A DNA stretch of 64,000 bases from the NCBI GenBank assembly GCA_002409745.1, contig DHOU01000029.1, positions 46,809 to 110,808 on the forward strand, written 5' to 3'. Made by a program: the position numbers and the translations under genes. Position 1 is the first letter of the stretch, and each line of letters begins with the position of its first letter. The stretch is from Bacteroidales bacterium UBA5382 (GTDB lineage: Bacteria; Bacteroidota; Bacteroidia; Bacteroidales; Dysgonomonadaceae). The notes beneath the pieces are model-generated. The model did no database searches. It saw nothing but the letters and a program-made list of their open reading frames with translations, and was not told where the DNA came from. Below, piece by piece: positions 51,691-59,963 of this stretch.

Positions 51691-51735
51691 AAGTATTTTG
51701 TATTTTTATTGATTCAACAAAAATACAAAATACTT
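51691..51735 (-). promoter_or_regulatory. Autoregulatory operator/promoter of the PIN toxin-antitoxin operon
   Basis: AAGTATTTTGTATTTTT (51691-51707) and AAAAATACAAAATACTT (51719-51735) are a perfect 17-bp inverted repeat with an 11-bp centre. The -7-like TATTTTTG on the minus strand (51725-51718) overlaps the upstream arm. Binding of an antitoxin dimer would cover the promoter. Confidence 0.7.
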
Positions 51736-51832
51736 TTCAATACAGAATACCTGCCATAAAATACGTTTATTCTTTTCGCAGACACTCATCACTCCATACA
51801 AGACACACACTCAAATAACCTTTGGAGGTTTT

Positions 51833-53893
51833 CTACTCATTTCTTATATATATCGGGAAAGCCGAAATACGCAACCGGGCCGCTCCCATCGGGATTAGCG
51901 TTATCTGTTCTGTTTCGTCCGCAAAATGTCTGTTCCCCTTAATCGGGAGTTCTGAAGTCAACCCATATTCATCGATATCCCAGCCGATCACTTTTTTACC
52001 ACGGGCTTTGATTTCAATCGGAGCATTTTCAACGGTAAAAGGAAAATTATCGGCGGGCCAAGCTTTCTTTATCACCTCGAAATTCTGTTCCAACGGTACT
52101 TCATCATCAACAACCAACGCATAGTTCCAATCGCTGCCCGGATGAATTTCATACGAAGGCCATTTCGAAGCATCCGCTCCTTTTTGCCACTTCGAATCGC
52201 CAATCGCCGTTTCGGTACTGCTAACCCGCTCATAGTCTTCCTTTATCTTTAATGAAAACGTCAATGGCCCGTAATGAATGCTCCGGCTGTCCTGATTTAC
52301 TTTCCATACGGATTGAGAAAGATGCATCGGCAAATCGAGCGTAATCTCATCTCCATTTTTCCACGCCCTTTCTATACGTACATATTTCCCGTTCACCAAA
52401 TCCGCATCCACAGAGCTTCCGTTGATCTTCACGGATGCATTTTCGGTCCAAGTGGGGATTCTTAAATAAACAGGAAAAGTGACCGCCTCGCGCGTTTCGA
52501 TTTTAAACCGCACGCTTTCTTCAAACGGATAATTGGTTTCTTCTATCAAGCGGATGGTCTTATCATTGCCCACTTTTACCTGCGCTTCGCAAGCGCCGTA
52601 CAAGGCGACGGCCAATCCGTTATCGGCGGTCGCCATCACCAGATGCTCGATATAATAAGGCCACCCCTGCGAGTGATTATGTTGACAGCAACGGCTACTG
52701 AAAGGATTCATCGCCAAAAAAGGTCCTTTGTTATCGATGCCGGGATGATGATTTTCGGAATCGCTCACCGTATGATTGGGAGCCGTTAGGTAACGCAACG
52801 ACTTGAAGTCGGGCATCACCGCCGCCGGATACGAATTAAACGCCACCTCTTCGCAATGTTCCGCCCAGAAAGGATCGCCGGTGATACGGAGCAGAAATTC
52901 ATCGGAAGCCATTTGTTCCACAAACCCGCATGTTTCGGTACCCTGCCGCGGATCGATATAGCCCATACGGGCATTCTCGTCGGCCCCGAACATTCCTCCC
53001 GGCACCTGCCCGAACGTATTGCGAATCAGGTGATGGACATTATACGTCGCCATCAGATCGGTTGAATCTTTGGACAGCATATAATACGTCGCCGGTTCCC
53101 GGAAACTCTGTGCGATATTCACATTGTGCCAGTTAGGTAAGGTGGAACGCTGCCGCCAATCGGCTGTATTCTTATGAGTTTTTTCGGCCAAATTCAATAA
53201 AAATTCATCTCCGGTGAGATTATATAACCAGTAAATACTGATCAAATTATCGCCACCCCGGCTATTCTCCCAATAGTCTTTCAAAAACTTATCGTCGGGC
53301 AGATTCGCCTGCCAGCGGAAATAACGGGTCATAAGATCGATAACCCGATCATCTTTCGAATACTCATAATACGATTGCAAGCACCACAACATAATCATAT
53401 TTCCCCATAAGTCGGGCTTTCCGTTCTTCTCGATATAGGGGCCGAAGTAACCGTCTTCACGTTGACTTTTAAAGGCGGCTTCAATCCATGTTTTGGCTTC
53501 GTCAATCATCCCTTTATCGTTGAGGATATACGCCATATTCCCATATCCTTTCAGCCAGTAAGGCACTTCTTCCCATCCGAAATCGTTGCCCGTACCCAGC
53601 CACGCATTGTTCTTCTTGTCGAGCCAAGCGCTGATCTCGCCCAGATGGCCGGTTAGCCCGTTTTTCTGAAGTTCCAGATACTTGCGTAACCATCCCTTCG
53701 GTTTCACATCGCCCACCGGCAGTTTGATAAAATGCAACGGTTGCAACGGCGCCCTGTTTTGCGTATAATTTGTACGGACAGTTGCGGCATTTGGCCTGTC
53801 AACGACTGTTATTTGTGTTTTGTTGTCTGCGAAAAGCGCAACACCAGAACAAAATAATAAAAAGAAGAGTATAATTTTAGGAATAGTATTCAT
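51833..53893 (-). CDS. Beta-L-arabinofuranosidase, GH127
   Basis: The product has 686 residues with a signal peptide ending ALFADN. The alpha/alpha-barrel family motifs are clear: GTETCGFVEQMASDEFLLRITGD (zinc-binding Glu and Cys) and FSSRCCQHNHSQGWPYYIEHL (Cys-Cys pair containing the nucleophile). A C-terminal beta-sandwich follows (VYLRIPTWTENASVKINGSSVD). GH127 enzymes release beta-linked L-arabinofuranose, for example from plant glycoproteins. It is the strongest single clue to the substrate of this locus. Confidence 0.93.
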   Translation of the reverse strand: MNTIPKIILFFLLFCSGVALFADNKTQITVVDRPNAATVRTNYTQNRAPLQPLHFIKLPVGDVKPKGWLRKYLELQKNGLTGHLGEISAWLDKKNNAWLGTGNDFGWEEVPYWLKGYGNMAYILNDKGMIDEAKTWIEAAFKSQREDGYFGPYIEKNGKPDLWGNMIMLWCLQSYYEYSKDDRVIDLMTRYFRWQANLPDDKFLKDYWENSRGGDNLISIYWLYNLTGDEFLLNLAEKTHKNTADWRQRSTLPNWHNVNIAQSFREPATYYMLSKDSTDLMATYNVHHLIRNTFGQVPGGMFGADENARMGYIDPRQGTETCGFVEQMASDEFLLRITGDPFWAEHCEEVAFNSYPAAVMPDFKSLRYLTAPNHTVSDSENHHPGIDNKGPFLAMNPFSSRCCQHNHSQGWPYYIEHLVMATADNGLAVALYGACEAQVKVGNDKTIRLIEETNYPFEESVRFKIETREAVTFPVYLRIPTWTENASVKINGSSVDADLVNGKYVRIERAWKNGDEITLDLPMHLSQSVWKVNQDSRSIHYGPLTFSLKIKEDYERVSSTETAIGDSKWQKGADASKWPSYEIHPGSDWNYALVVDDEVPLEQNFEVIKKAWPADNFPFTVENAPIEIKARGKKVIGWDIDEYGLTSELPIKGNRHFADETEQITLIPMGAARLRISAFPIYIRNE

Positions 53894-54082
53894 GATTGCT
53901 CGTAATTAATGTAATTAATGCAATTAAAGTCATTATAATCAGAACAGAAGAATGGGAAAACGAATTATTCTGTTCTTCACGTAAAAAAATCATTATCCTT
54001 ATTTAAAAGAATATCTATACAAAGAAAAACAGATGTTTCAAAGAAGCCTCAAGGTTATTCCTTTTGCCAAGGCATATTTCTA

Positions 54083-54409
54083 TTACTGAAAAAGTTTTTT
54101 GTTAAGTATTTGTTTGATATAAGCTGTCTGTACATTTTCCATTTCGGATTTGTCATAAACATACAGCAGAACAATCATATCGTCCCTAGATTCAAAATAA
54201 AAAATAATTCTTCCTCCTCCACTTTTTCCCTTCCCTTTACTTTTAATGGCAATACGGGCTTTGTAACAATTAGAGAATATCTCGTCGCCCTTTCTCGGAT
54301 TTTGTTCCAATTCTTTTAGAAATGCAATATAATCGCTTTTTAAAGAAGGATATTTCTTATTTAATCGTTTTAACGCTCTTTCGAAATCGGTCGTTACTTT
54401 AAAGTTCAT
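54083..54409 (-). CDS. RelE/YafQ-type toxin
   Basis: This 108-residue basic protein reads MNFKVTTDFERALKRLNKKYPSLKSDYIAFLKELEQNP, followed by NCYKARIAIKSKGKGKSGGGRIIFYFESRDDMIVLLYVYDKSE. This is the RelE-superfamily fold with the conserved basic strand and a final Tyr/Asp region. It likely cuts mRNA at the ribosome. Its start overlaps the antitoxin gene by 11 bases. The pair lies between the GH127 gene and the DUF4965 gene. Confidence 0.85.
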   Translation of the reverse strand: MNFKVTTDFERALKRLNKKYPSLKSDYIAFLKELEQNPRKGDEIFSNCYKARIAIKSKGKGKSGGGRIIFYFESRDDMIVLLYVYDKSEMENVQTAYIKQILNKKLFQ

Positions 54410-54569
54410 CTGCCAAGTCGTACGCCGATTTTAATGTCCGTTTTCCTTCACGAGCCTCTTTTACTTCTTTAAGCCCAGAACAAATACTTTCTGCAATTTT
54501 ATCGGCTTTCTTGTAGACAAGAAACTTTTCGTACTCTCGTTTCGACATTGTTACTGTTATTTTTTCCAT
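54399..54569 (-). CDS. Small antitoxin (56 residues) paired with the RelE-type toxin
   Basis: A minus-strand frame starts at the ATG at 54569 (or 54572, giving MMEK) and ends with TAA at 54401-54399, overlapping the toxin start. The product begins MEKITVTMSKREYEKFLVY and ends LKSAYDLADEL, a short strand plus helices with a charged middle, as in many RelB-like antitoxins. A minus-strand TATCTTTG (54602-54595) about 25 bp upstream is a good -7 element. It is short enough to be missed by length-limited gene calling. Confidence 0.75.
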   Translation of the reverse strand: MEKITVTMSKREYEKFLVYKKADKIAESICSGLKEVKEAREGKRTLKSAYDLADEL

Positions 54570-54691
54570 CATTTTTCATTTTAATCGTTCAATACAAAGA
54601 TAATAACAACCAACCGATTTCGTCCAATTTTCTTAGAACAAATTCAGATAACGGACGCTTCCCTCAAAAAGAAGCGCCCGTTTCACTATCC

Positions 54692-57238
54692 CTATTTATT
54701 TTCAGAAGATAACTTTTCTTCCAACATCTTGATAAAATAGGCTCCGACCACCGAACGCGCTTTGAAACCGACCTGTGTTCCGTCAACCGTCTCGTGCCAG
54801 TCGCTTAAAGGAACACGGCTCGTAGTTTCGTTCGCGTACTTATACAACGGGTCGACCAGCGCATAAAAATCTTCCGGATTCTCCGCCAACACAGCCGTCC
54901 ACATAATCCAATCCGATTTCGTATACGTTTTCCGGCTATCCAACGGCAAGCCGTATGTATTTTGTTGAGTGAGATAATAGGCGATCTCTTTGCGGGCAAT
55001 CTCCGGATCAAAAATATGTATATCCAATAGCTTGTCCCAAATAAGATTATATTTCTGACTCCAAGTACCTGTCCGGTCGAACGTCAACTTATAATGGTCT
55101 CCGTCATTCGCCATACGCTCCCACTCTACCGCCATGTCTTTGGCCGCCTGTAAATATTTTCCGGCAACATCCTTTTTGCCAAGCATGTCCGCCAACTTAC
55201 TATATCCGGCAATACCCATGATCGCTTTAATGGAAAGATTGGCATTATGCGCCAAATGGCCGGCAAAATCGTCCGTACATAATTGATTGGCCGGATCAAG
55301 TCCTTCCTTCACCAGATAATCCGTCCACGTAGTCAGCGTCTCCCAATGTTTGGCAGCATAATCGGCATTTCCTTCTACAGCGGCAAGGGCAGCTGTCATG
55401 ATAAGCATATTTCCCGACTCTTCTATAGGCATATCTTCACCATACACCTGCCCATTGGCAAGAGGATAGGTTCCCACGTCATGGGCAGCGAAAGGCTTCG
55501 TCCATTTTCCGCTTTCACTGTAATAGAAAATATGATTCATCAATCCTTTTACCAATTCGGGGTTATAAATCAAAAACAACGGCGAAGAAGGATAAGAGAG
55601 GTCAACCGTTCCAATGCAGCCGTTACTATTATTTTCTTTCGATAGAAACAACAAATTTCCGTCCGTGTCTTTCAATAGTTTATGAGCCGAAATAGCCTGA
55701 CGATAGACCAGCGCACATAATTCGGCATATTTATCGCCTCCGGCCTCTTTGGCCTCGGCCATCATCTCTTCATTAAACCGGGCGCAACGGTCCATAATAG
55801 AAGCATACCCGTCGGCGGCTTGTTTGAAGGCTTGAAAGATATCCACCTGCCCGTCTTGTTTCCAGTAAGCCGGAAGGTTCTTTTCAAAATACTGAATAGA
55901 ATATAAATCGTCATATCCTAACAACACGTAACCGCTCTTCGTCTTATCGGAAACTTTTCCCAAGTCGGCCGTATAGGATAAGACGGACATTTCTTGTGTC
56001 ATATTGGCAGATAACGAATCGGTAGGGGTAGTCGTTACTTTGCCGGTCTCAACAAAGGTCTTCTTTGCCTGCCAATAATCGCCGAATTCCGCCCCGGTTG
56101 CGGGAGTCGATGCTCCGGCCATATAGAAATAGCCCCAATCGATACGAAGGTCATCGCCTTTTTTCTGAAGAACCGGTTGTTCCTGTGTGCCCGTTTTCAG
56201 ATACGTCCAACCGTCTCTTTCTATTCTTTCGAAATCCACCGGTTGATTATCCGAATTAACCGCCCATTGAGGTGTTGTTTCCAAATATATTTGGACATCA
56301 TGCTGTTGCCCATCCGAAGAGCGCACCTGATACGTCAAATAATTTACGGGACGCGACAGCAAATCGAGATCATCCATCAAAAGAGGTGCCGTGAAAATAA
56401 CATCCAGTTCCACAGGGCCGCATTCGAAGGTGTAAAATGTTTGTGTCGGCAATACATTTGCGCTTTTTTGAACCGCAGGTTGAGTAAACGCTTCCTTATT
56501 GGTTTCCTTTTCAAAAAGTCCGAAATCGACATGCCCCCCGCCAGTCCGATTATGGCAATGAGCGGCGATAACGTTTTTCCCTTTTTTCAGCGTCGCTTTT
56601 ATTTCGTCCGAAAGTTCCTCCAATGCATTATATTTCCAGGCATATCCGGTATCGATCACTTTTGTCCCATTGATATACAATTCAAAATTATCGTCATGAG
56701 AATACTTCAAGAAGATCGTCTTATCTTGTAAATCTTCCGGTAAATCAAAAGTCCTCCTGACCCAGATATCTTTTGTGTTCCAGGAAGTAGCCAGATTCGG
56801 CTCATTATCCGTGCCGAAAGCCGCCTGGCCTTTTGTCCAGTCGCTATCGTTAAAATCAAGGGATAACCAGCTATCGTTTTTCGGTTGTTGAAGGGTGTAT
56901 GCACCTTCCCATTTTTCTTCATTTGCCGTCGGCAAAACCGGTTTTAACGGTAAGTTCTCCGTTCCGAGAAATCGGTAAGTTTCTCCATCGACCCGGATTG
57001 CCCCGATCAACGAAAAATCCTTACCGGTCCAATGCCTCACAGGATCATCATACAGGTTATCGGCAAACGACCACGCACCGAAATACGGATCCACCGTCAC
57101 CAACGGATACGCCGGAGCCCGGAGATTATTCACCAAGTCTGAAGTAATCGGTTTTATTGAAGTACTTTCTTGACATGAAACTAAGAGTGCAATTAGCAGA
57201 AAATAAAGGAATAATATTTTTTTACTCATACTATACAA
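54692..57238 (-). CDS. DUF4965/glutaminase A-like lipoprotein
   Basis: The product has 848 residues with a lipoprotein signal (LLIALLVSCQES). The layout matches fungal GtaA-like proteins of Bacteroidota: an N-terminal DUF4964-like part (PAYPLVTVDPYFGAWSFADNLYDDPVRHWTG), a DUF5127-like beta region, and a helical DUF4965/DUF1793-like end (GTYPLANGQVYGEDMPIEESGNMLIM, NLIWDKLLDIHIF). Between residues 75 and 260 lies an inserted jelly roll (YSHDDNFELYINGTKVIDTG) resembling GH2-type carbohydrate-binding domains. The activity in polysaccharide loci is not established. A second ATG at 57229 is an equally good start. Confidence 0.85.
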   Translation of the reverse strand: MYSMSKKILFLYFLLIALLVSCQESTSIKPITSDLVNNLRAPAYPLVTVDPYFGAWSFADNLYDDPVRHWTGKDFSLIGAIRVDGETYRFLGTENLPLKPVLPTANEEKWEGAYTLQQPKNDSWLSLDFNDSDWTKGQAAFGTDNEPNLATSWNTKDIWVRRTFDLPEDLQDKTIFLKYSHDDNFELYINGTKVIDTGYAWKYNALEELSDEIKATLKKGKNVIAAHCHNRTGGGHVDFGLFEKETNKEAFTQPAVQKSANVLPTQTFYTFECGPVELDVIFTAPLLMDDLDLLSRPVNYLTYQVRSSDGQQHDVQIYLETTPQWAVNSDNQPVDFERIERDGWTYLKTGTQEQPVLQKKGDDLRIDWGYFYMAGASTPATGAEFGDYWQAKKTFVETGKVTTTPTDSLSANMTQEMSVLSYTADLGKVSDKTKSGYVLLGYDDLYSIQYFEKNLPAYWKQDGQVDIFQAFKQAADGYASIMDRCARFNEEMMAEAKEAGGDKYAELCALVYRQAISAHKLLKDTDGNLLFLSKENNSNGCIGTVDLSYPSSPLFLIYNPELVKGLMNHIFYYSESGKWTKPFAAHDVGTYPLANGQVYGEDMPIEESGNMLIMTAALAAVEGNADYAAKHWETLTTWTDYLVKEGLDPANQLCTDDFAGHLAHNANLSIKAIMGIAGYSKLADMLGKKDVAGKYLQAAKDMAVEWERMANDGDHYKLTFDRTGTWSQKYNLIWDKLLDIHIFDPEIARKEIAYYLTQQNTYGLPLDSRKTYTKSDWIMWTAVLAENPEDFYALVDPLYKYANETTSRVPLSDWHETVDGTQVGFKARSVVGAYFIKMLEEKLSSENK

Positions 57239-57325
57239 AGTTTTTTCTTAGTACGAAAACAAAGATAAGTTTTTTTTAATCATTTATCGAAATTATACGA
57301 CTTATCAATGGATTCTTTTGTTGTA

Positions 57326-57366
57326 AAACTTCGGAGAGTCGCAACTTAGGGTACTCTCCGAAGTTT
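57326..57366 (-). terminator. Terminator after the SusC-SusD-DUF3823 operon
   Basis: AAACTTCGGAGAGT and ACTCTCCGAAGTTT form a perfect 14-bp stem with a 13-nt loop, 38 bp after the DUF3823 stop and about 90 bp before the next gene. It separates the transporter genes from the enzyme genes. The T tail is short, so some read-through is likely. Confidence 0.7.
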
Positions 57367-57403
57367 GTGATATCTTTCGAAAGGAATTCAAAGATATCTT
57401 TTT

Positions 57404-58084
57404 TTATTTCAGCCGGACAATTTTTGAGTAAACAGCCTGATCAGTACCCACAGTTTTTACCCCCACTCTTGCAAAAAGAACTTTCGCAGAAGCAAAATCC
57501 TTATTTTCTTCCATGTTCAACGACAAAGTGACACTTCCCGCTTGTTGGTCTGTAAAATCTTTTCGAGCAATATTGGTCGCATCATCAACAAACGTCGTTT
57601 TACTAACAAGCAGCATAACATACTCGATTTGGGCTGTGCTAACAATCTCATTAATCTTAAACGTAGCATTCAATACGGATCCGTTTAAAGATAACGTTTC
57701 ATCCGATATCGTAAAATAAGGAGTCACCGGTAGTTCCACTTCGGTATTCCCCTTCACATTCACGATTACGGTATCCCTTTTATTCACCCAAGGACCATTG
57801 TTATCCCGCGTAACAAGCTTGTATTCGCCATCGAACAAAAGCGCCTCAAAAGTTCCGTCTTGTCCTACATATACCGAAATGTGATTCTTCAGGTCATATC
57901 CGTCCTGATAAAGCTGTACCTGTACGGCTTCACCGGTTCCCCGAACTCCCAAAGCCTGCCCATTATATGTTATTTTACCGTTCAGCTTCGATTGGGGAGC
58001 ATCATAATTATCAAGGCCGCAACTAGTCAAGGCTAATGCAACAATTGCTATTGACAATATATATTTAGGATGTTTTATTTTCAT
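57404..58084 (-). CDS. DUF3823 lipoprotein
   Basis: The product has 226 residues with a lipoprotein signal (IAIVALALTSCGLDNYDAP). It is beta-rich, with an N-terminal SusE/carboxypeptidase-regulatory-like domain (LNGKITYNGQALGVRGTGEAVQVQLYQDGY) and a second beta domain. DUF3823 proteins follow SusD genes in many loci and are probably surface glycan-binding proteins. It is the third gene of the SusC-SusD operon. Confidence 0.88.
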   Translation of the reverse strand: MKIKHPKYILSIAIVALALTSCGLDNYDAPQSKLNGKITYNGQALGVRGTGEAVQVQLYQDGYDLKNHISVYVGQDGTFEALLFDGEYKLVTRDNNGPWVNKRDTVIVNVKGNTEVELPVTPYFTISDETLSLNGSVLNATFKINEIVSTAQIEYVMLLVSKTTFVDDATNIARKDFTDQQAGSVTLSLNMEENKDFASAKVLFARVGVKTVGTDQAVYSKIVRLK

Positions 58085-58128
58085 CTTTCTATTTTTTTAA
58101 TTATGCAATTTAATAGTGTATCAAGCGA

Positions 58129-59958
58129 TTATTGATAGGGGTTTTTCACCAATTTAGGATTGTTGTCTATCCATTCCTGGTTAATGAAATTATAATAATT
58201 TTTCATCTGAAAATACCTTGGATAAGGCGACATGTGCGTGGGAAACTTATCAAAAACCCATTTGCCGTTATTCGGATTTCCAGGCTCATTCACCAAATAA
58301 GGGAATAAAGCATATTGCTGAGCCTGCGGGTCATTTTGCACACCATTCCATACTTTGTCGGCTAATCTCCAGCGTTTCAAATCCCAATATCGATGATCCT
58401 CAAAGGCAAACTCCACTCGATATTCACGAACGATATCATCAAAGGTGATTGCTTTCAGCTCTTGGATCCCTGCTCTTCTTCTAATGTCATTTATATAATT
58501 CAATGCTTTCCCGTTTTCACCGAGTTCGAAAGAAGCCTCGGCCGCAATCATCACAGCTTCCGCAAAACGAAACCGCGGGAACCACATTTCACTCCGGCGT
58601 CCACGTGTAGAAGCGAGTGGCGTTTCATCCATAAACTTACGAAAGAAAAATCCGGATTTATTTATATAATTATTATTAGAAGTATTCGGTCCGTTAACGG
58701 AAGTGATCAAAATATTGTTGTCGTCGGATTTACCAGGGTCACTTGTTCTAACTTTCCAGACTCCATCTTCGAAATACTTTTGACCAGCCTGTAATACAAC
58801 AGGAGTGCCTTTAAAAATAGCTCCGGGATAAATAACCGTTCCCCACAGACGTGGGTCTTTATTAGCAAAAGCATCTTCAGGGTTCGTGTAAAAGATATAA
58901 TTTCCTTGCTCATCTCTGATCTTAATTTCTCCGTTCCGGTCGTTAATATATTCGAAATCTTCCACTAAATTCAGAATAGGGCCTGCATATGCACGGTCGA
59001 TATCCTCTGCATGAGAGGCCGGAATATTGGATTGCGTGAATCCATTAGTCTGTCCGGGATATTTATAATCTCTTGCCCAAATCACTTCTTTGTTATTTTC
59101 CTTTATGGATAACGCTTCATAGAAGTTGCGCCCCCTGTCATCGGGTTTCGTCAATTGAAGTTCATACTTGCCTCCTTTTATTACTTCTTCGGCCGCAGAT
59201 AATGCCGTTTTATAGTATGCTTGGGCTAAATCTGCGGGAATTCCGACTTCACCTCCTGCAGTTTTAATAGGATTAGGCATCTTATTATTGTAATTGGCAA
59301 TGGAACCGGCATATACCGCGGCACGCGCTTTTAACATCAATACCGCCCATTTGGTAGCTCTGGCAGCATTAATAGAAGGTTCCGTGGGTAAAAAATCTTT
59401 AATAGCCTCGCACTCCGAAATAATATAGTCATACAGACCCGCTTCTGTCGAGCGAGGATATTGTAAAGCCGTTATATCCATACCTGGGGTGTAATCGAAA
59501 ACCTCATCTCCTACAATCGGCATTCCGCCCATCCCCCGACACATATTAAAATATAACCAAGCCCTGATAAAGCGAGCCTCTCCTTCCAATTGTCTTTGTG
59601 TTTCACTATCCAATACTTTTGTTTCACGTACACCTTTTAAAAACTGATTCAGATTACGAAGTAAAGCATAATCATACACCCGCCAACGATCGTCTTCAAA
59701 ATTCTGGCGGGTATCGGGTCCGCTATCGGAACGAGAAGCTTCATCTATAATCGTATAGGAATAAGAATCATCTATATGCTGTCCCCATGTTATTCTACCA
59801 TAGAAGTTTGAAAGGACCGACTTAATCATCACCTCATCCCCAAAGATCTGATCATCTGTCAGAATTGTGTCCGGATCTCGATCTAAAAAATCGGAACAAC
59901 TTACAAGAGCGGAGAAAATTATAATAAATAATCCTGTTAAAATATTCTTCATTTTCAT
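58129..59958 (-). CDS. susD: SusD-family outer-membrane lipoprotein
   Basis: The product has 609 residues with a lipoprotein signal (IIFSALVSCSDFLDRDPD). The standard SusD helix-repeat core follows (FIRAWLYFNMCRGMGGMPIVGD, AVLMLKARAAVYAGSIA, RFAEAVMIAAEASFELGENGKALNYINDIRRRAGI). SusD caps the SusC channel and captures oligosaccharides at the cell surface. It lies 5 bp after the SusC gene. Confidence 0.96.
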   Translation of the reverse strand: MKMKNILTGLFIIIFSALVSCSDFLDRDPDTILTDDQIFGDEVMIKSVLSNFYGRITWGQHIDDSYSYTIIDEASRSDSGPDTRQNFEDDRWRVYDYALLRNLNQFLKGVRETKVLDSETQRQLEGEARFIRAWLYFNMCRGMGGMPIVGDEVFDYTPGMDITALQYPRSTEAGLYDYIISECEAIKDFLPTEPSINAARATKWAVLMLKARAAVYAGSIANYNNKMPNPIKTAGGEVGIPADLAQAYYKTALSAAEEVIKGGKYELQLTKPDDRGRNFYEALSIKENNKEVIWARDYKYPGQTNGFTQSNIPASHAEDIDRAYAGPILNLVEDFEYINDRNGEIKIRDEQGNYIFYTNPEDAFANKDPRLWGTVIYPGAIFKGTPVVLQAGQKYFEDGVWKVRTSDPGKSDDNNILITSVNGPNTSNNNYINKSGFFFRKFMDETPLASTRGRRSEMWFPRFRFAEAVMIAAEASFELGENGKALNYINDIRRRAGIQELKAITFDDIVREYRVEFAFEDHRYWDLKRWRLADKVWNGVQNDPQAQQYALFPYLVNEPGNPNNGKWVFDKFPTHMSPYPRYFQMKNYYNFINQEWIDNNPKLVKNPYQ

Positions 59959-59963
59959 TTTAT

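Noticed and set aside
56177..56731. A 184-codon plus-strand frame inside the DUF4965 gene
   Set aside because: It is a shadow frame with no features, opposite a continuous 848-residue protein.
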